DNA of 64,000 bases from Alkalicoccus luteus (lineage in GTDB: Bacteria > Bacillota > Bacilli > Bacillales > Salisediminibacteriaceae): NCBI RefSeq assembly GCF_012034335.1, contig NZ_JAATHJ010000010.1:1-64000 (forward strand). The letters are read 5' to 3'. Below, in pieces: positions 37,805-47,644 of this stretch (position 1 is its first letter; the number at the start of each line of letters is the position of its first letter). A model generated the notes under the pieces. It did no database searches. It was not told the DNA's origin and saw only the letters and a list, made by a program, of their open reading frames with translations. Position numbers and translations under genes: made by a program.

Positions 37805-38000
37805 GTACGATCCTCCAGACAGCTTGCATTCAGTGTGCATGTCACATTTTAGCATATGCGACAGTCTATTTCTATCCTTTCTTAGCTTTCGGTTATTCAT
37901 ATCTACAGGAACAAGACTTTCCGCTGGTAGTACGCTTTACTTCTTTCGTTCCTTTTTCAATACTTATTTGACAGGTTTTTTTCCGAAATTATGTAACCAT

Positions 38001-38040
38001 AAAAGGACTGCAGGACTCGATTGACGAGCTCTGCAGTCCT
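38001..38040 (-). terminator. Terminator of nrdJ
   Basis: On the minus strand AGGACTGCAG pairs with CTGCAGTCCT across a 20-nt loop and is followed by TTTT, 15 nt after the nrdJ stop. Confidence 0.8.
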
Positions 38041-38055
38041 CTCTTATCAGTCGAT

Positions 38056-40623
38056 TTAAAGGCCGCACTTCAACTGGGCACTGCAGTTGGTGCACGTATT
38101 GCAGCCTCCGATATCTTCTACTGTTCCCTGTCTGCACACCGGACATGTGTCGCCTACTTCACTGCCGTAATTCACGGATGTGGAGCGCACATCGGTGATC
38201 GTCTCGACAAGCACAACCGGCTGCTTCGTTTCGTTTTGCTGTTCTCCACCAGTAAGATCGACCGCGTAGTTATCGTTTTCTTCTGCCTTCAGCGTCAGAA
38301 CCTGAGAATCACGGCTTCCGTCGACGTAAACCGTGCCGCCCTTGGCTCCGCCTTTATACAGACGCTCATAAACAGATTTTACCTGATCAACAGTATATCC
38401 TTTCGGAGCGTTCACTGTTTTACTTAGAGAGCTGTCTACCCACTTTTGAATGACACACTGCACATCTGCATGTTCTTCCGGAGAAAGCTCCATTGAAGAA
38501 ACAAACCACTCAGGAAGCTTTTCCGGATCTTGCTCCGGGTGCTCCTCAAGATACTTTTGTAAAATCTCTGCCTTCACTTCAATGAATTTACCTAGTCTTC
38601 CGCTGCGGAAATATGAGAAGGAAAAGTATGGTTCAAGTCCGGTTGAAACACCGACCATTGTACCTGTAGATCCAGTTGGTGCGACCGTAAGCAGGTGAGA
38701 GTTGCGAATACCGTGCTGACGAATACCTTCCAACACATCCTCCGGCATTTTTCTCATATAGCCGGTTTCCGTAAATCTGGTGCGAAGATAGCTCGTTTCT
38801 TCTGCACCGGCAGCTTCCAGATAAGGGAAGCTGCCTTTTTCCTCTGCAAGCTTAATCGAAGTACGGTAAGCCGTTACCGCAATTGTTTCAAATATTTTAT
38901 CCACGAGTACGTTTCCTTCTTCAGAGCCGTATCGTGTCTCCGTTTTAATCAGCAGATCATGAAGGCCCATCACACCAAGACCGACCCGGCGTTCGCCTAG
39001 TGCCTGCTTCGTGTTGTCTTCCAGGAAATAAGGTGTTGCATCGATAACGTTGTCCTGCATCCGGACACCGGTAGCAACTGTTTCTGCAAGTTTATCGTAA
39101 TCTACTGTTTTCCTCTCTGTATCGGCCATTTCAGCAAGGTTCACTGCAGCGAGGTTACATACAGAATATGGTGCAAGCGGCTGTTCACCGCAAGGGTTCG
39201 TTGCAACAACTTTCTGACCATAAGCGCTCGCATTTGTCATTTCATTCGCATTATCGATGAAGAAAATGCCGGGCTCTGCAGAATAAGTCGCACAAATGTT
39301 GATCAGATTCCAAAGCTCTTTTGCCTTAATAGTGCGATAAGTGCGTACTCCAAATCCTAGCTTCTCCCACTCACGGACGTCACCGTATTCCTGCCATTCG
39401 CGGTTGTAAGCCTGCATTTCAGCTTCGGAGTAATTTTCTACATCCGGGAAGCGGAGCTGATAGTCGGCATCCTGTTCGACAGCTTCCATAAACTCTTTTG
39501 TGATACAGACTGATATGTTTGCGCCAGTCAGAAATTCGGCATTGTTCACCTGATACGTTCCGCCGTCCCGTAGCTTTTGTTCGGCGTCACGGATTACCTT
39601 CGGATCGAATCCTCCCTGACCTTCAATGTGCTTGTAATTAATAATACTTTGGTACATCGCTTCTTCGAGCTCTGTAAATGGCGTGAATTTCAGTTTGTCT
39701 TTTATGAGAGAAGCGATCTGATCGTCTTCTGTCTGTTCAAGCAGATAGCGGAGTATCCGTGGATTTTGCATTTTAGAGATTATAAATTCCAGAATATCAG
39801 GATGCCAGTCTGACAGCATGATCATCTGAGCACCGCGTCTGGAACCTCCCTGCTCAACGAGATGCGTCAGCTTAGCGATATCATCAAGCCAGGAGACAGA
39901 TCCTGAAGACTTTCCGTTAACTCCTCTGGCAAGAGCATTTCTCGGGCGAAGCGTAGAACCGTTCGTACCGACTCCGCCGCCTCGGCTCATAATTTCCATT
40001 ACCTGCTTGCGATGATCGGAAATACCTTCTCTAGAGTCAGCAACAAATGGCATCACGTAGCAGTTAAAATAGGTGACGTCGGTTTCTGAGCCTGCCCCGT
40101 AGAGCACTCTGCCGGCGGGAACAAAGTTCATGTTCACCAGCTGCTTGTAAAATTTTTCGAACCACTCGCTGCGCTTTTCCTCGGTCTGTTCAACCGATGC
40201 AAGGCCGCGGGCATTCCGTTTGGCAATCTGCTCGTAGTAAAGCTCAAGCGGTTTGTCGATTGTAGCAAGGGCTCGTTCGACGATACCTGTCTTTTTTTCT
40301 TCAGGAGAGTCCAGCACTCCGAGAAATTCTTCTTCCACCGCAATTTTAGCAGTACCAGCTTCCCAGTCGATACTGGTAACAAAACCATATCCGCGTGCAG
40401 GGAATTTCGGATCGTTTTTAACAGTCAGTACGACAAAGTCTCCCTCTTTTAACGTGATCTTTTCTGTATCTTTAAACGTGTATCGATCCAGCATCACCAG
40501 TCTGGAAACTCCGCTTTGCTGCCGGTGCATATCTGGTGTCACGGGAAATACTTGCGGAAACTGCTCAATGTCCTTATTCAGCTGATCGAGATCGATTCGT
40601 TTTTCTGACATATACGTAGTCAC
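38056..40623 (-). CDS. nrdJ: Class II (adenosylcobalamin-dependent) ribonucleotide reductase
   Basis: The 855-residue enzyme reduces ribonucleotides using B12. Signatures include FNCYVMPFVADSREGI, SRGGGVGTNGSTLRPRNA, ATNPCGEQPLAPYSVCNLAAVNL with the catalytic Cys and Glu, and VAPTGSTGTMVGVSTGLEPYF. The C-terminus has paired Cys motifs (CPVC, CNTCTNC) and ends LKCGL, providing the redox-active cysteines. A GTG start at 40623 has AAGGAG 8 nt upstream; an ATG four codons later is the alternative. Paired NrdR boxes and a promoter lie upstream. It is absent from this place in B. subtilis. Confidence 0.95.
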   Translation of the reverse strand: MTTYMSEKRIDLDQLNKDIEQFPQVFPVTPDMHRQQSGVSRLVMLDRYTFKDTEKITLKEGDFVVLTVKNDPKFPARGYGFVTSIDWEAGTAKIAVEEEFLGVLDSPEEKKTGIVERALATIDKPLELYYEQIAKRNARGLASVEQTEEKRSEWFEKFYKQLVNMNFVPAGRVLYGAGSETDVTYFNCYVMPFVADSREGISDHRKQVMEIMSRGGGVGTNGSTLRPRNALARGVNGKSSGSVSWLDDIAKLTHLVEQGGSRRGAQMIMLSDWHPDILEFIISKMQNPRILRYLLEQTEDDQIASLIKDKLKFTPFTELEEAMYQSIINYKHIEGQGGFDPKVIRDAEQKLRDGGTYQVNNAEFLTGANISVCITKEFMEAVEQDADYQLRFPDVENYSEAEMQAYNREWQEYGDVREWEKLGFGVRTYRTIKAKELWNLINICATYSAEPGIFFIDNANEMTNASAYGQKVVATNPCGEQPLAPYSVCNLAAVNLAEMADTERKTVDYDKLAETVATGVRMQDNVIDATPYFLEDNTKQALGERRVGLGVMGLHDLLIKTETRYGSEEGNVLVDKIFETIAVTAYRTSIKLAEEKGSFPYLEAAGAEETSYLRTRFTETGYMRKMPEDVLEGIRQHGIRNSHLLTVAPTGSTGTMVGVSTGLEPYFSFSYFRSGRLGKFIEVKAEILQKYLEEHPEQDPEKLPEWFVSSMELSPEEHADVQCVIQKWVDSSLSKTVNAPKGYTVDQVKSVYERLYKGGAKGGTVYVDGSRDSQVLTLKAEENDNYAVDLTGGEQQNETKQPVVLVETITDVRSTSVNYGSEVGDTCPVCRQGTVEDIGGCNTCTNCSAQLKCGL

Positions 40624-40724
40624 TGGCCTCGCTCCTTCTCGTTCTTTTGTGAATGAAGAGAGTCTTTGTCCGGGCAAAAAGAAAGGAAGCCCGGCAAGGC
40701 TCCTTATAAAATTACGTAAACACG

Positions 40725-40771
40725 ACGCTATATATAGTGTCCGGAGTGAAACAAACAACTATATATAGGAT
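40725..40771 (-). promoter_or_regulatory. Two NrdR boxes upstream of nrdJ
   Basis: ACGCTATATATAGTGT (40725-40740) fits the NrdR consensus acaCwAtATaTwGtgt. CAACTATATATAGGAT (40756-40771) is a second, weaker copy. Their CTATATATAG cores are 31 bp apart, three helical turns, the normal arrangement. They lie just downstream of the -10 element and should allow repression when dATP is high. Confidence 0.85.
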
Positions 40772-40779
40772 ATATTGCT

Positions 40780-40808
40780 ATTCTATACCCTGGGCATCAG
40801 CTTGTAAA
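40780..40808 (-). promoter_or_regulatory. nrdJ promoter
   Basis: On the minus strand TTTACA (40803-40808) and TAGAAT (40780-40785) are 17 bp apart, directly upstream of the NrdR boxes. The expected leader is about 150 nt and contains a CCGGGC / GCCCGG hairpin. Confidence 0.65.
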
Positions 40809-40888
40809 CGTAAAAGTTATGAAATTAACATGCGTCGTTCGGGGGTGCCGCTAAGGACACGGGTTTACCCTGAAAAAATAGTTATATA

Positions 40889-41719
40889 CTAGTATTTGTA
40901 ATTCCACTCATCCGCGGCATATTTGTCTGCAGCCAGTTTTCTCACTTGATCTTCCTGGGCCATGCTGAGTTTCCACTCGGTCAGCTGGATATTAAGATCT
41001 TCTTCAAACCCGCGCACGAATGCGGCTCTCATTTCAGCCGCTGAAGGAACGTGATCCATCAGCTCTTCCATCGGCGTTGCTTTGCTCCGGAAACCGGCCT
41101 GCATTCGACGACGGATTTTCTCGCTTTTAAATAAAAACATATCAAACAATTTTTCTTCATCAAAACTGCGGATAATCGAACCGTGCTGCAAAATAACACC
41201 CTTCTGTCTCGTTTGCGCACTTCCAGCTATTTTCCGGCCGTTTACGACCATCTCATACCAGGAAGGAGCATCAAAACAGACGGCAGAACGAGGCGATTTA
41301 AGATCTGCCTTTTCCTCTTCCGTTCGCGGGATGGAAAACCCTGCTTCCAGTCCCATATTTTTAAACCCTAAAAGCAATCCTCCTGATAAAACTCTGTAGG
41401 CTTCTGTGATGCCCGCAGGTATGCCTGGATGATCTTCTTTTACTATGATGCTGTAAGTCAGCTCATCTTCATGTAAAACCGCCCTGCCGCCGGTCGGCCT
41501 TCTTACAAGGCCTGCTCCATGGTGCTTAACAGCCTCTGTATCAATATCCCGGTCCACGCGCTGAAAATATCCGAGAGAAAGTGACGCAGGATCCCATTCG
41601 TAAAAACGGATAACCGGAGGGATATGTCCTTCCCTGTGCCAGTCCATCAGCTTCTCGTCAAGCGCCATATTATAGGCAGGCCCTGCCGCACCTGAATTTA
41701 TGTAGTACCACTGTTCCAT
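40889..41719 (-). CDS. lipM: Octanoyltransferase LipM
   Basis: The 276-residue lipoate-ligase-fold enzyme transfers octanoate from acyl carrier protein to GcvH in Gram-positive lipoate assembly. The acyl-accepting Cys is C148 in [27 protein letters not shown], and [18 protein letters not shown] is the family signature. The neighbouring gcv genes and the lipoyl-dependent BkdB encoded in this window are users. It is divergent from yqhL, as in Bacillus. Confidence 0.95.
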   Translation of the reverse strand: MEQWYYINSGAAGPAYNMALDEKLMDWHREGHIPPVIRFYEWDPASLSLGYFQRVDRDIDTEAVKHHGAGLVRRPTGGRAVLHEDELTYSIIVKEDHPGIPAGITEAYRVLSGGLLLGFKNMGLEAGFSIPRTEEEKADLKSPRSAVCFDAPSWYEMVVNGRKIAGSAQTRQKGVILQHGSIIRSFDEEKLFDMFLFKSEKIRRRMQAGFRSKATPMEELMDHVPSAAEMRAAFVRGFEEDLNIQLTEWKLSMAQEDQVRKLAADKYAADEWNYKY

Positions 41720-41851
41720 ACGAGCAACCTCCCAACCACTCTATCATACAGAAAAACGACGCGGAGAACAAAGCAGAAAGAGAAACATTGCACAAAGGCC
41801 TGATAACGTTTATTATTTAGTATGGTAAACGTCATGTAAAGGGGTGTCGAA

Positions 41852-42226
41852 ATGGAAATATGGATACTGATTGCAGTAACCGTTCTGCTGATTGTTTTTC
41901 TCATTTTCCGGATGAAAAAACCATCTTATTTATCGGTTTTAACGCAGGAGGAATTTACGAAAAACTATCGAAAAGCACAGCTGATTGATGTTCGTGAAGA
42001 ACGGGAATTTAAAACCGGGCATATCCTTGGCGCACGAAATATTCCGTTGTCCCAGATGCGTATGCGCAACTCGGAGATACGCCCGGATAAGCCCGTTTAT
42101 TTATATTGTCAGAACGGTTCCAGATCCGTGCAAGCTGCTAAAATTCTTCGCAAAAAAAGAGATGCTGAAGACTTAAATATGCTTAAAGGCGGCTTCAAAA
42201 AATGGACAGGTAAAGTGAAAAAATAG
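41852..42226 (+). CDS. yqhL: Rhodanese-like domain protein with membrane anchor (YqhL)
   Basis: The 124-residue protein has an N-terminal transmembrane helix (residues 3-20) and a single rhodanese domain with LIDVREEREFKTGHILGARNIP and active-site loop C86-QNGSR. It probably carries persulfide sulfur at the membrane face. AAAGGGG precedes the ATG. A terminator follows. Confidence 0.92.
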   Translation: MEIWILIAVTVLLIVFLIFRMKKPSYLSVLTQEEFTKNYRKAQLIDVREEREFKTGHILGARNIPLSQMRMRNSEIRPDKPVYLYCQNGSRSVQAAKILRKKRDAEDLNMLKGGFKKWTGKVKK

Positions 42227-42240
42227 CTTCGTGCTCACAA

Positions 42241-42275
42241 ACGGCCTTCCGGAAGTTTATCCGGAAGGCCGTTTT
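42241..42275 (+). terminator. Terminator of yqhL
   Basis: ACGGCCTTCCGG pairs with CCGGAAGGCCGT and is followed by TTTTC. Confidence 0.9.
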
Positions 42276-42412
42276 CGTGCTGTTTGATAAGAGAAGCTTG
42301 CAGAATAGTTATTGCTGTCGCTGCATAAGGAAGGGATATTTGAAGATAATCCTTCTTCTCAGAAAACAATGTCATTATACATTAATAGAAAAATCATGAT
42401 GGATTCGACATG

Positions 42413-42446
42413 AAAGGCCTTCCGGAAAGATAACCGGAAGGCCTTT
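42413..42446 (-). terminator. Terminator of gcvPB
   Basis: AAAGGCCTTCCGG pairs with CCGGAAGGCCTTT, 12 nt past the gcvPB stop. Its core stem equals that of the yqhL terminator 140 bp away. The stretch between the two hairpins (42276-42412) shows no gene. Confidence 0.85.
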
Positions 42447-42458
42447 CATCGTCTGCAA

Positions 42459-43934
42459 TCAGACAGTTGCTTCTTCTTTTGCTTCCCAGCGAAGCACCGG
42501 CTTTCGGGCAGCCTGTGTTTCATCCAGGCGGCTTACAACAGTCGTGTGCGGGGCTTCCTGAACTATTTCAGGGTTTGTCTCGGCTTCTTTTGCGATCTGA
42601 ATCATCGCATCACAAAATTCATCCAGCGTTTCCTTCGATTCTGTCTCTGTCGGTTCGATCATAAGACACTCCTCGACGTTAATCGGGAAGTAGATAGTTG
42701 GCGGATGATATCCGAAATCGAGCAGACGCTTTGCGATATCCAGCGTCCGGACACCAAGCTTTTTCTGTCTTTTACCAGAAAGAACAAACTCATGCTTACA
42801 GTGCTGCTCGTAAGGGGTATCAAAGTACGGCTGAAGCCTGCGAAGCATATAGTTTGCGTTGAGTACAGCCTGCCGGGAAACTTGCCTTAATCCTTCCGGC
42901 CCCATCGTTCTGATATACGTGTAGGCTCGAACATTAATACCGAAGTTCCCATAATACGGTTTAACACGGCCGATGGAATCCGGAAACTCCCAGGCGAAGC
43001 GGTAGCTTTCGCCATCTTTTGCAACGATTGGAGCGGGCAGATACGGAACGAGGTCCTGTTTTACGCCGACCGGACCGGAACCGGGACCGCCGCCTCCATG
43101 AGGGGTAGTGAATGTTTTATGCAAGTTCAAATGCACTACATCAAAGCCCATGTCTCCAGGACGGGTCATTCCGAGAATCGCGTTGGAGTTCGCACCATCA
43201 TAATACAGCTTCCCGCCCGCTTCATGAATAATGGAAGCCATTTCAACAATATCCCGCTCAAACAGGCCGAGCGTATTTGGGTTGGTCAGCATAAGAGCTG
43301 CAGTATCCTCACCAGCAAGCTCTCTTAAATGCTCAAGGTCAACAAGACCTTCATCGTTAGAGCGGACCGTCACAGCATCAAAGCCTGCTACTACCGCAGA
43401 AGCAGGATTCGTGCCGTGCGCGGAATCAGGAACGATTACTTTAGTGCGGCCGTAATCCCCATTTGCTTCATGAAATGCACGGATCAGCATTAAACCGGTC
43501 CACTCACCGTGCGCTCCGGCTGCAGGCTGGAGCGTTACCTGGTCCATTCCTGTAACAGCTTCGAGAGACTGCTGGAGCTCATACATAAGCTCAAGAGCTC
43601 CCTGAAGCTGGGATTCCGGCTGATACGGATGCAGATGAGCGAAGCCTGGATATCTCGCCACATCTTCATTGATTTTCGGGTTGTATTTCATCGTACACGA
43701 TCCGAGCGGATAAAATCCGGAGTCAACCCCGTGGTTACGGCGTGATAGAGCAGTATAATGTCTGACGAGCTGCAGTTCGGATACCTGCGGCAGCTCTGCC
43801 GGTTCTTGTCTGCGATACTTAGACGGCAGTAGCTCCTGTTCATCAACCGGATCGATATCAAGCTCCGGGAGACTATGACCAATGCGACCTTCTCTGCTCA
43901 GCTCGAAAATGAGTGCTTGTTCATCCGTTCTCAT
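42459..43934 (-). CDS. gcvPB: Glycine dehydrogenase (decarboxylating) subunit 2
   Basis: The 491-residue PLP subunit of the split P protein carries the cofactor Lys in [26 protein letters not shown]. With GcvPA it decarboxylates glycine and loads the lipoyl arm of GcvH. Its ATG overlaps the gcvPA stop by 4 nt. It is the last gene of gcvT-gcvPA-gcvPB. Confidence 0.97.
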   Translation of the reverse strand: MRTDEQALIFELSREGRIGHSLPELDIDPVDEQELLPSKYRRQEPAELPQVSELQLVRHYTALSRRNHGVDSGFYPLGSCTMKYNPKINEDVARYPGFAHLHPYQPESQLQGALELMYELQQSLEAVTGMDQVTLQPAAGAHGEWTGLMLIRAFHEANGDYGRTKVIVPDSAHGTNPASAVVAGFDAVTVRSNDEGLVDLEHLRELAGEDTAALMLTNPNTLGLFERDIVEMASIIHEAGGKLYYDGANSNAILGMTRPGDMGFDVVHLNLHKTFTTPHGGGGPGSGPVGVKQDLVPYLPAPIVAKDGESYRFAWEFPDSIGRVKPYYGNFGINVRAYTYIRTMGPEGLRQVSRQAVLNANYMLRRLQPYFDTPYEQHCKHEFVLSGKRQKKLGVRTLDIAKRLLDFGYHPPTIYFPINVEECLMIEPTETESKETLDEFCDAMIQIAKEAETNPEIVQEAPHTTVVSRLDETQAARKPVLRWEAKEEATV

Positions 43935-45277
43935 TTTAACCCCTCCAGTCCTTCTACGAGCGCTTCAATTTCTTCCTTGGTGCGAAGCTCCGTGACTGCA
44001 ATCAGCATGTGGTGATCGCGTCCTTCATAAAATCTGCCAAGATCCAAACCGCCGATGATGCCTTTATCAAAAAGTGATTCATTGACCTGTTCACAAGGTT
44101 TCGGCAGATTAATGACGAATTCGTTAAAGAACGGGCCGTCATGAACCAGTTCAAAACCAGCTTCCTGAAGTCGCTTTTTCGTGTAAAGGGCCTTTTGCAT
44201 GTTCTGAGACGCCATTTCCTGAAGTCCGTATTTTCCGATCGCACTCATGGCAACAGACGCTGCCAGTGCATTAAGCGCCTGGTTGGAACAAATATTACTC
44301 GTAGCCTTATCTCGGCGGATATGCTGCTCCCGTGCCTGTAATGTCAGCACAAATCCGCGTCGGCCGTCTTCATCAACTGTTTCTCCGACAAGTCTCCCAG
44401 GTACTTTTCGCATCAGCTTTTTTGTGACAGCAAAATAACCACAGTGCGGTCCGCCTAACTGAGTGGGAATCCCAAAGGGCTGTGCGTCTCCGACGACAAC
44501 ATCTGCTCCAAATTCACCTGGCGGCTGCAGCATGCCAAGGCTTAACGGATTGGAAGAAACAATAAAATGCGCTTTTTTACTGTGTGCAATTTTTTCAATT
44601 TCCTCCAAGTCTTCAATTTGACCGAAAAAGTTTGGGTACTGCACAATCACGCAGGCAGTTTCATCTGAATAACTGTTTTTCAGAGCATCCAGGCTGGTCT
44701 GCCCATCAGTGGCTTCAATGACGGTTACTTCCAGGTTTTGTCCTTTAGCATTTGTCCGAAGCACTTCCACCGCTTCAGGGTGAACCGCCTCTGATACAAG
44801 AATTTGCTTTTTCTTTGTTACTCCGCAGCTCATCATTGCCGCTTCAGCGAGAGCCGTAGGACCGTCATACATAGAAGAGTTTGCGAGATCCATGCCGGTA
44901 AGCTCAGCGATCATCGTTTGAAACTCAAAAATTCCCTGCAGTTCGCCTTGAGAAATTTCAGGCTGATACGGAGTATAAGCCGTGAAAAATTCAGATCGAA
45001 GCAGCATGTGGTTTACGACAGAAGGGATGTAGTGCTCGTATACGCCTGCTCCCAGGAAGGACGGAACATCCTTTACATTCGTATTCTTTTCAGCGAGTCG
45101 CTGCATCTCTTTAATTAACGCCGTTTCTTTCAATGCTTTCGGTACGTTTAACGTTTCTTGGAAACGAACCTCCTCAGGGACATCTGCAAACAGCTCTTCC
45201 AGAGAATCAATTCCAATCGTTTCCATCATTGCCTGCTGATCTTGTTCCGTTGACGGCAGATAACGGTGACTGCTCAT
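43931..45277 (-). CDS. gcvPA: Glycine dehydrogenase (decarboxylating) subunit 1
   Basis: The 448-residue subunit starts [22 protein letters not shown] and has [47 protein letters not shown]. It pairs with GcvPB. AAAGGAGG precedes the ATG and lies inside the end of gcvT. The longer upstream frame overlaps gcvT and is rejected. Confidence 0.96.
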   Translation of the reverse strand: MSSHRYLPSTEQDQQAMMETIGIDSLEELFADVPEEVRFQETLNVPKALKETALIKEMQRLAEKNTNVKDVPSFLGAGVYEHYIPSVVNHMLLRSEFFTAYTPYQPEISQGELQGIFEFQTMIAELTGMDLANSSMYDGPTALAEAAMMSCGVTKKKQILVSEAVHPEAVEVLRTNAKGQNLEVTVIEATDGQTSLDALKNSYSDETACVIVQYPNFFGQIEDLEEIEKIAHSKKAHFIVSSNPLSLGMLQPPGEFGADVVVGDAQPFGIPTQLGGPHCGYFAVTKKLMRKVPGRLVGETVDEDGRRGFVLTLQAREQHIRRDKATSNICSNQALNALAASVAMSAIGKYGLQEMASQNMQKALYTKKRLQEAGFELVHDGPFFNEFVINLPKPCEQVNESLFDKGIIGGLDLGRFYEGRDHHMLIAVTELRTKEEIEALVEGLEGLK

Positions 45278-45278
45278 G

Positions 45279-46367
45279 TTAGTTTCCTCCTTTGGATCTT
45301 TTGTAAAAAGGGGTTTCGACAACAACAGCTTGAAGCCTTTTCTTTCTGACCTGTACTACAACTTCTGTACCTATCTCGGTCCAGTCCGCTGAAAGCAAGG
45401 CCAATCCAACATTTTTGCCGAGAGTCGGAGATTGTGTGCCGCTTGTAATAAAACCAATTTCCTCTTCGTTTCCAAAGACCTGATAGCCGTGACGAGGTAT
45501 GCCTTTATCGATCATTTCAATACCGACAAGCTTTCTCGGCGGACCGTCTGCTTTTTGTTTCTGCAGTGTTTCTTTCCCGAGAAAATCAGCCGGTTTGTCC
45601 GCATTTACTGCAAATCCTATACCTGCTTCGATTGGGGTGATATCTGCAGATAGTTCCTGTCCGTAAAGAGCAAGCTTTGCTTCGAAGCGTAATGTGTCTC
45701 TTGCTCCAAGTCCGATCGGCGCCGCTCCTTCTTCAATCAGCTTATCCCAGAGACCGGCTGCCTCATTCTTATGAAGATAAATCTCAAAGCCGTCCTCTCC
45801 TGTATAACCTGTTCTGGATACAACGGCATTTATGCCGTCAATACGAACTTCCCGGAACCGGAAAAAGGATATTTCCGATAGATCTGTGTCGCTGAGTTTT
45901 TGCAGCAGCTCCTGTGCCATTGGTCCCTGAAGGGCAAGCTGAGCAGTTTCAGCAGACTCATTTGTAATCGTCACCCGGTCGTCCGCGTGCTTTCGCAGCC
46001 ACTCTTCATCCTTTTCGATATTCGCTGCGTTTACAACAAGCAGAACATTTTCACTGCTGAAGCGGTATATTACGAGATCGTCTACTGTTCCTCCGTCCTC
46101 ATAACACATAGCTGTGTATTGACACTGGCCATCAGCCGCTTTTTCTACATTGTTCGTGAGAACTTTCTGCAGAAAATCCATGGTGCCTTTCCCGGTGACG
46201 CGGATTTCACCCATATGCGAAACATCAAATAAACCGACTTTTGATCTTACAGCTTCGTGTTCCTCTTTTATAGAGCTGAACTGAACAGGAAGATCCCAGC
46301 CTCCAAAATCAATCGTTTTAGCGCCGTAAACTGCATAACGCTCATAAAGCGGTGTACGTTTACCCAT
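45279..46367 (-). CDS. gcvT: Glycine cleavage system T protein (aminomethyltransferase)
   Basis: The 362-residue protein transfers the methylene group from lipoyl-GcvH to tetrahydrofolate. It has [28 protein letters not shown] and the C-terminal barrel [31 protein letters not shown] precedes the ATG. A glycine riboswitch with a terminator controls the leader. FolD, encoded in the window, uses the product. Confidence 0.97.
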   Translation of the reverse strand: MGKRTPLYERYAVYGAKTIDFGGWDLPVQFSSIKEEHEAVRSKVGLFDVSHMGEIRVTGKGTMDFLQKVLTNNVEKAADGQCQYTAMCYEDGGTVDDLVIYRFSSENVLLVVNAANIEKDEEWLRKHADDRVTITNESAETAQLALQGPMAQELLQKLSDTDLSEISFFRFREVRIDGINAVVSRTGYTGEDGFEIYLHKNEAAGLWDKLIEEGAAPIGLGARDTLRFEAKLALYGQELSADITPIEAGIGFAVNADKPADFLGKETLQKQKADGPPRKLVGIEMIDKGIPRHGYQVFGNEEEIGFITSGTQSPTLGKNVGLALLSADWTEIGTEVVVQVRKKRLQAVVVETPFYKRSKGGN

Positions 46368-46420
46368 GATTTCCACCCCTGATCTGAATTTTAGTATGTA
46401 TAGGCTTACAGCAAAGAACG

Positions 46421-46655
46421 AAAAAAGGACAGAGTGCATACGGATGCCTCAGCATCTGTACGCCTCTGTCCTGTTGACCTGAGAGTTTACCTTTCCTCGG
46501 CAGCATGAGGCTCCGTAGAAAGTTTCCCCATCGGTGACCCATTCCTGCGCGGGTCTTTCCAGAGATGCGTCCAGCAAGAGTCTGCTTTGCCTGAGAGATT
46601 CACGATTATTCGCTTGCTCCTTCGGCGACGGAGTTTCCGTTCTCTCCCCTTGCTG
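46421..46655 (-). promoter_or_regulatory. Tandem glycine riboswitch with intrinsic terminator
   Basis: The minus strand holds two consecutive glycine aptamers. Aptamer 1 (about 46566-46655) runs from GGGGAGAGAACGGAAACTCC through CCGAAGGAGCAAGC to TGAATCTCTCAGGCAAA. Aptamer 2 (about 46473-46565) ends CCGAGGAAAGGTAAACTCTC. An expression-platform hairpin AGGACAGAG / CTCTGTCCTTTTT (46421-46472) follows. Glycine binding should prevent this terminator and switch gcvT-gcvPA-gcvPB on, as known in B. subtilis. Confidence 0.95.
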
Positions 46656-46699
46656 TCATTCGCATTATTTCTTTACTCACGTGTCGTTCCTGCGTCTTT

Positions 46700-46729
46700 A
46701 TCGTACCACTATTTTCTTTTTTCAGGCAA
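46700..46729 (-). promoter_or_regulatory. Promoter of the gcv operon
   Basis: On the minus strand TTGCCT (46724-46729) and TACGAT (46700-46705, preceded by TGG) are 18 bp apart, about 45 bp upstream of the first aptamer. Confidence 0.6.
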
Positions 46730-46755
46730 GTCATTCCTTTTTGAAACGAGCACTT

Positions 46756-47277
46756 TTACTTTCCGCACGACGAACGTGCATCCTGAAGTATTTTCACAAG
46801 TTCCTCGCTGAGCTGGTCGGGTGTGAGCGATGCACAATCAATCGTTTTTCCGCACGATTCATAAAACGGCAGCCGTTTCTCATACCTTTTCTGAAGCTTC
46901 GGCTTTTCAAGCAGAGCGATCGGTCGTGTTTCATCCCCTTCGATTCGTTCAAACAATTCTTCGAAAGGCACGCTTAAATAAAAGCAGCAGCTTTTCGAAA
47001 GGAGATCCCTCGCCTCCGGGGTCTCTACAATCCCTCCCCCAGTTGCGACTACAGCTTCCGATCCTGACACCATCTTAAGAGCTTCATACTCGCGCTCCCG
47101 AAAGCCTTTCTCACCTTCTTCAGCGAATATATCAGGAATCGTTTTTCCGGTCTGCTCCTGAATCAGAACATCCAGATCTTTAAACGAGATGTTTAATTTC
47201 TCCGCAAGCAGCTTGCCGGACGTTGTTTTTCCGGCTCCCATAAATCCTGTTAAATAGACCGTTTCATTTTTAGTCAT
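46756..47277 (-). CDS. aroK: Shikimate kinase
   Basis: The 173-residue kinase phosphorylates shikimate. It has the P-loop GFMGAGKTTSGKLLAE, DLDVLIQEQTGKTIPDIFAEEGEKGFREREYEAL and VVATGGGIVETPEAR. It follows comGG with an 8-nt overlap, so it may be read from the comG transcript as well. The longer ORF start overlaps comGG and is rejected. Confidence 0.95.
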   Translation of the reverse strand: MTKNETVYLTGFMGAGKTTSGKLLAEKLNISFKDLDVLIQEQTGKTIPDIFAEEGEKGFREREYEALKMVSGSEAVVATGGGIVETPEARDLLSKSCCFYLSVPFEELFERIEGDETRPIALLEKPKLQKRYEKRLPFYESCGKTIDCASLTPDQLSEELVKILQDARSSCGK

Positions 47278-47644
47278 GGCTCCAAACGCGCTCCTTCCAG
47301 GCTGAAATCTGACGACTTTCTTCATTATAGACAAATTCAGCTTCCCTTGTATAGGAGCCGGAGGTGACCGTAACATATATCGTGGTTTCATCAATGGGCT
47401 CATGCCACACCAGAATGCGCTCCTGATCATGCTCCCATTCCAAGTAGCCGCGAAAATCGGATCTAATCAGAAATTCCATCGCTGTCTGCTGAAGCATTCC
47501 AGTCTGTTTTCTGTTCATCTCCTGCTCGTGAAGCTGGTGCAGGTTATTCAAATCTGAAACAATCAGCAGCGCACTGGTACTCATCAGCAGCAGCAACATC
47601 ATTGCGTAGAGCAAGGCAAACCCTTGCTGATTATTCACGTTCAT
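47270..47644 (-). CDS. comGG: Competence pseudopilin-associated protein ComGG
   Basis: This 124-residue protein is the seventh gene of the comG operon. It has a short N-terminal leader (MNVNNQQGF) and a hydrophobic helix (ALLYAMMLLLLMSTSALLIVSD), followed by a polar region. Sequence is divergent, as usual for ComGG, and the call rests on operon position and topology. The start is uncertain: an ATG 14 codons upstream is also possible. It overlaps comGF by 14 nt. Confidence 0.75.
   Translation of the reverse strand: MNVNNQQGFALLYAMMLLLLMSTSALLIVSDLNNLHQLHEQEMNRKQTGMLQQTAMEFLIRSDFRGYLEWEHDQERILVWHEPIDETTIYVTVTSGSYTREAEFVYNEESRQISAWKERVWSHD

Noticed and set aside
40624-40888. Cobalamin riboswitch ahead of nrdJ
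   Set aside because: No B12-box or riboswitch core is visible; NrdR boxes explain the region better.
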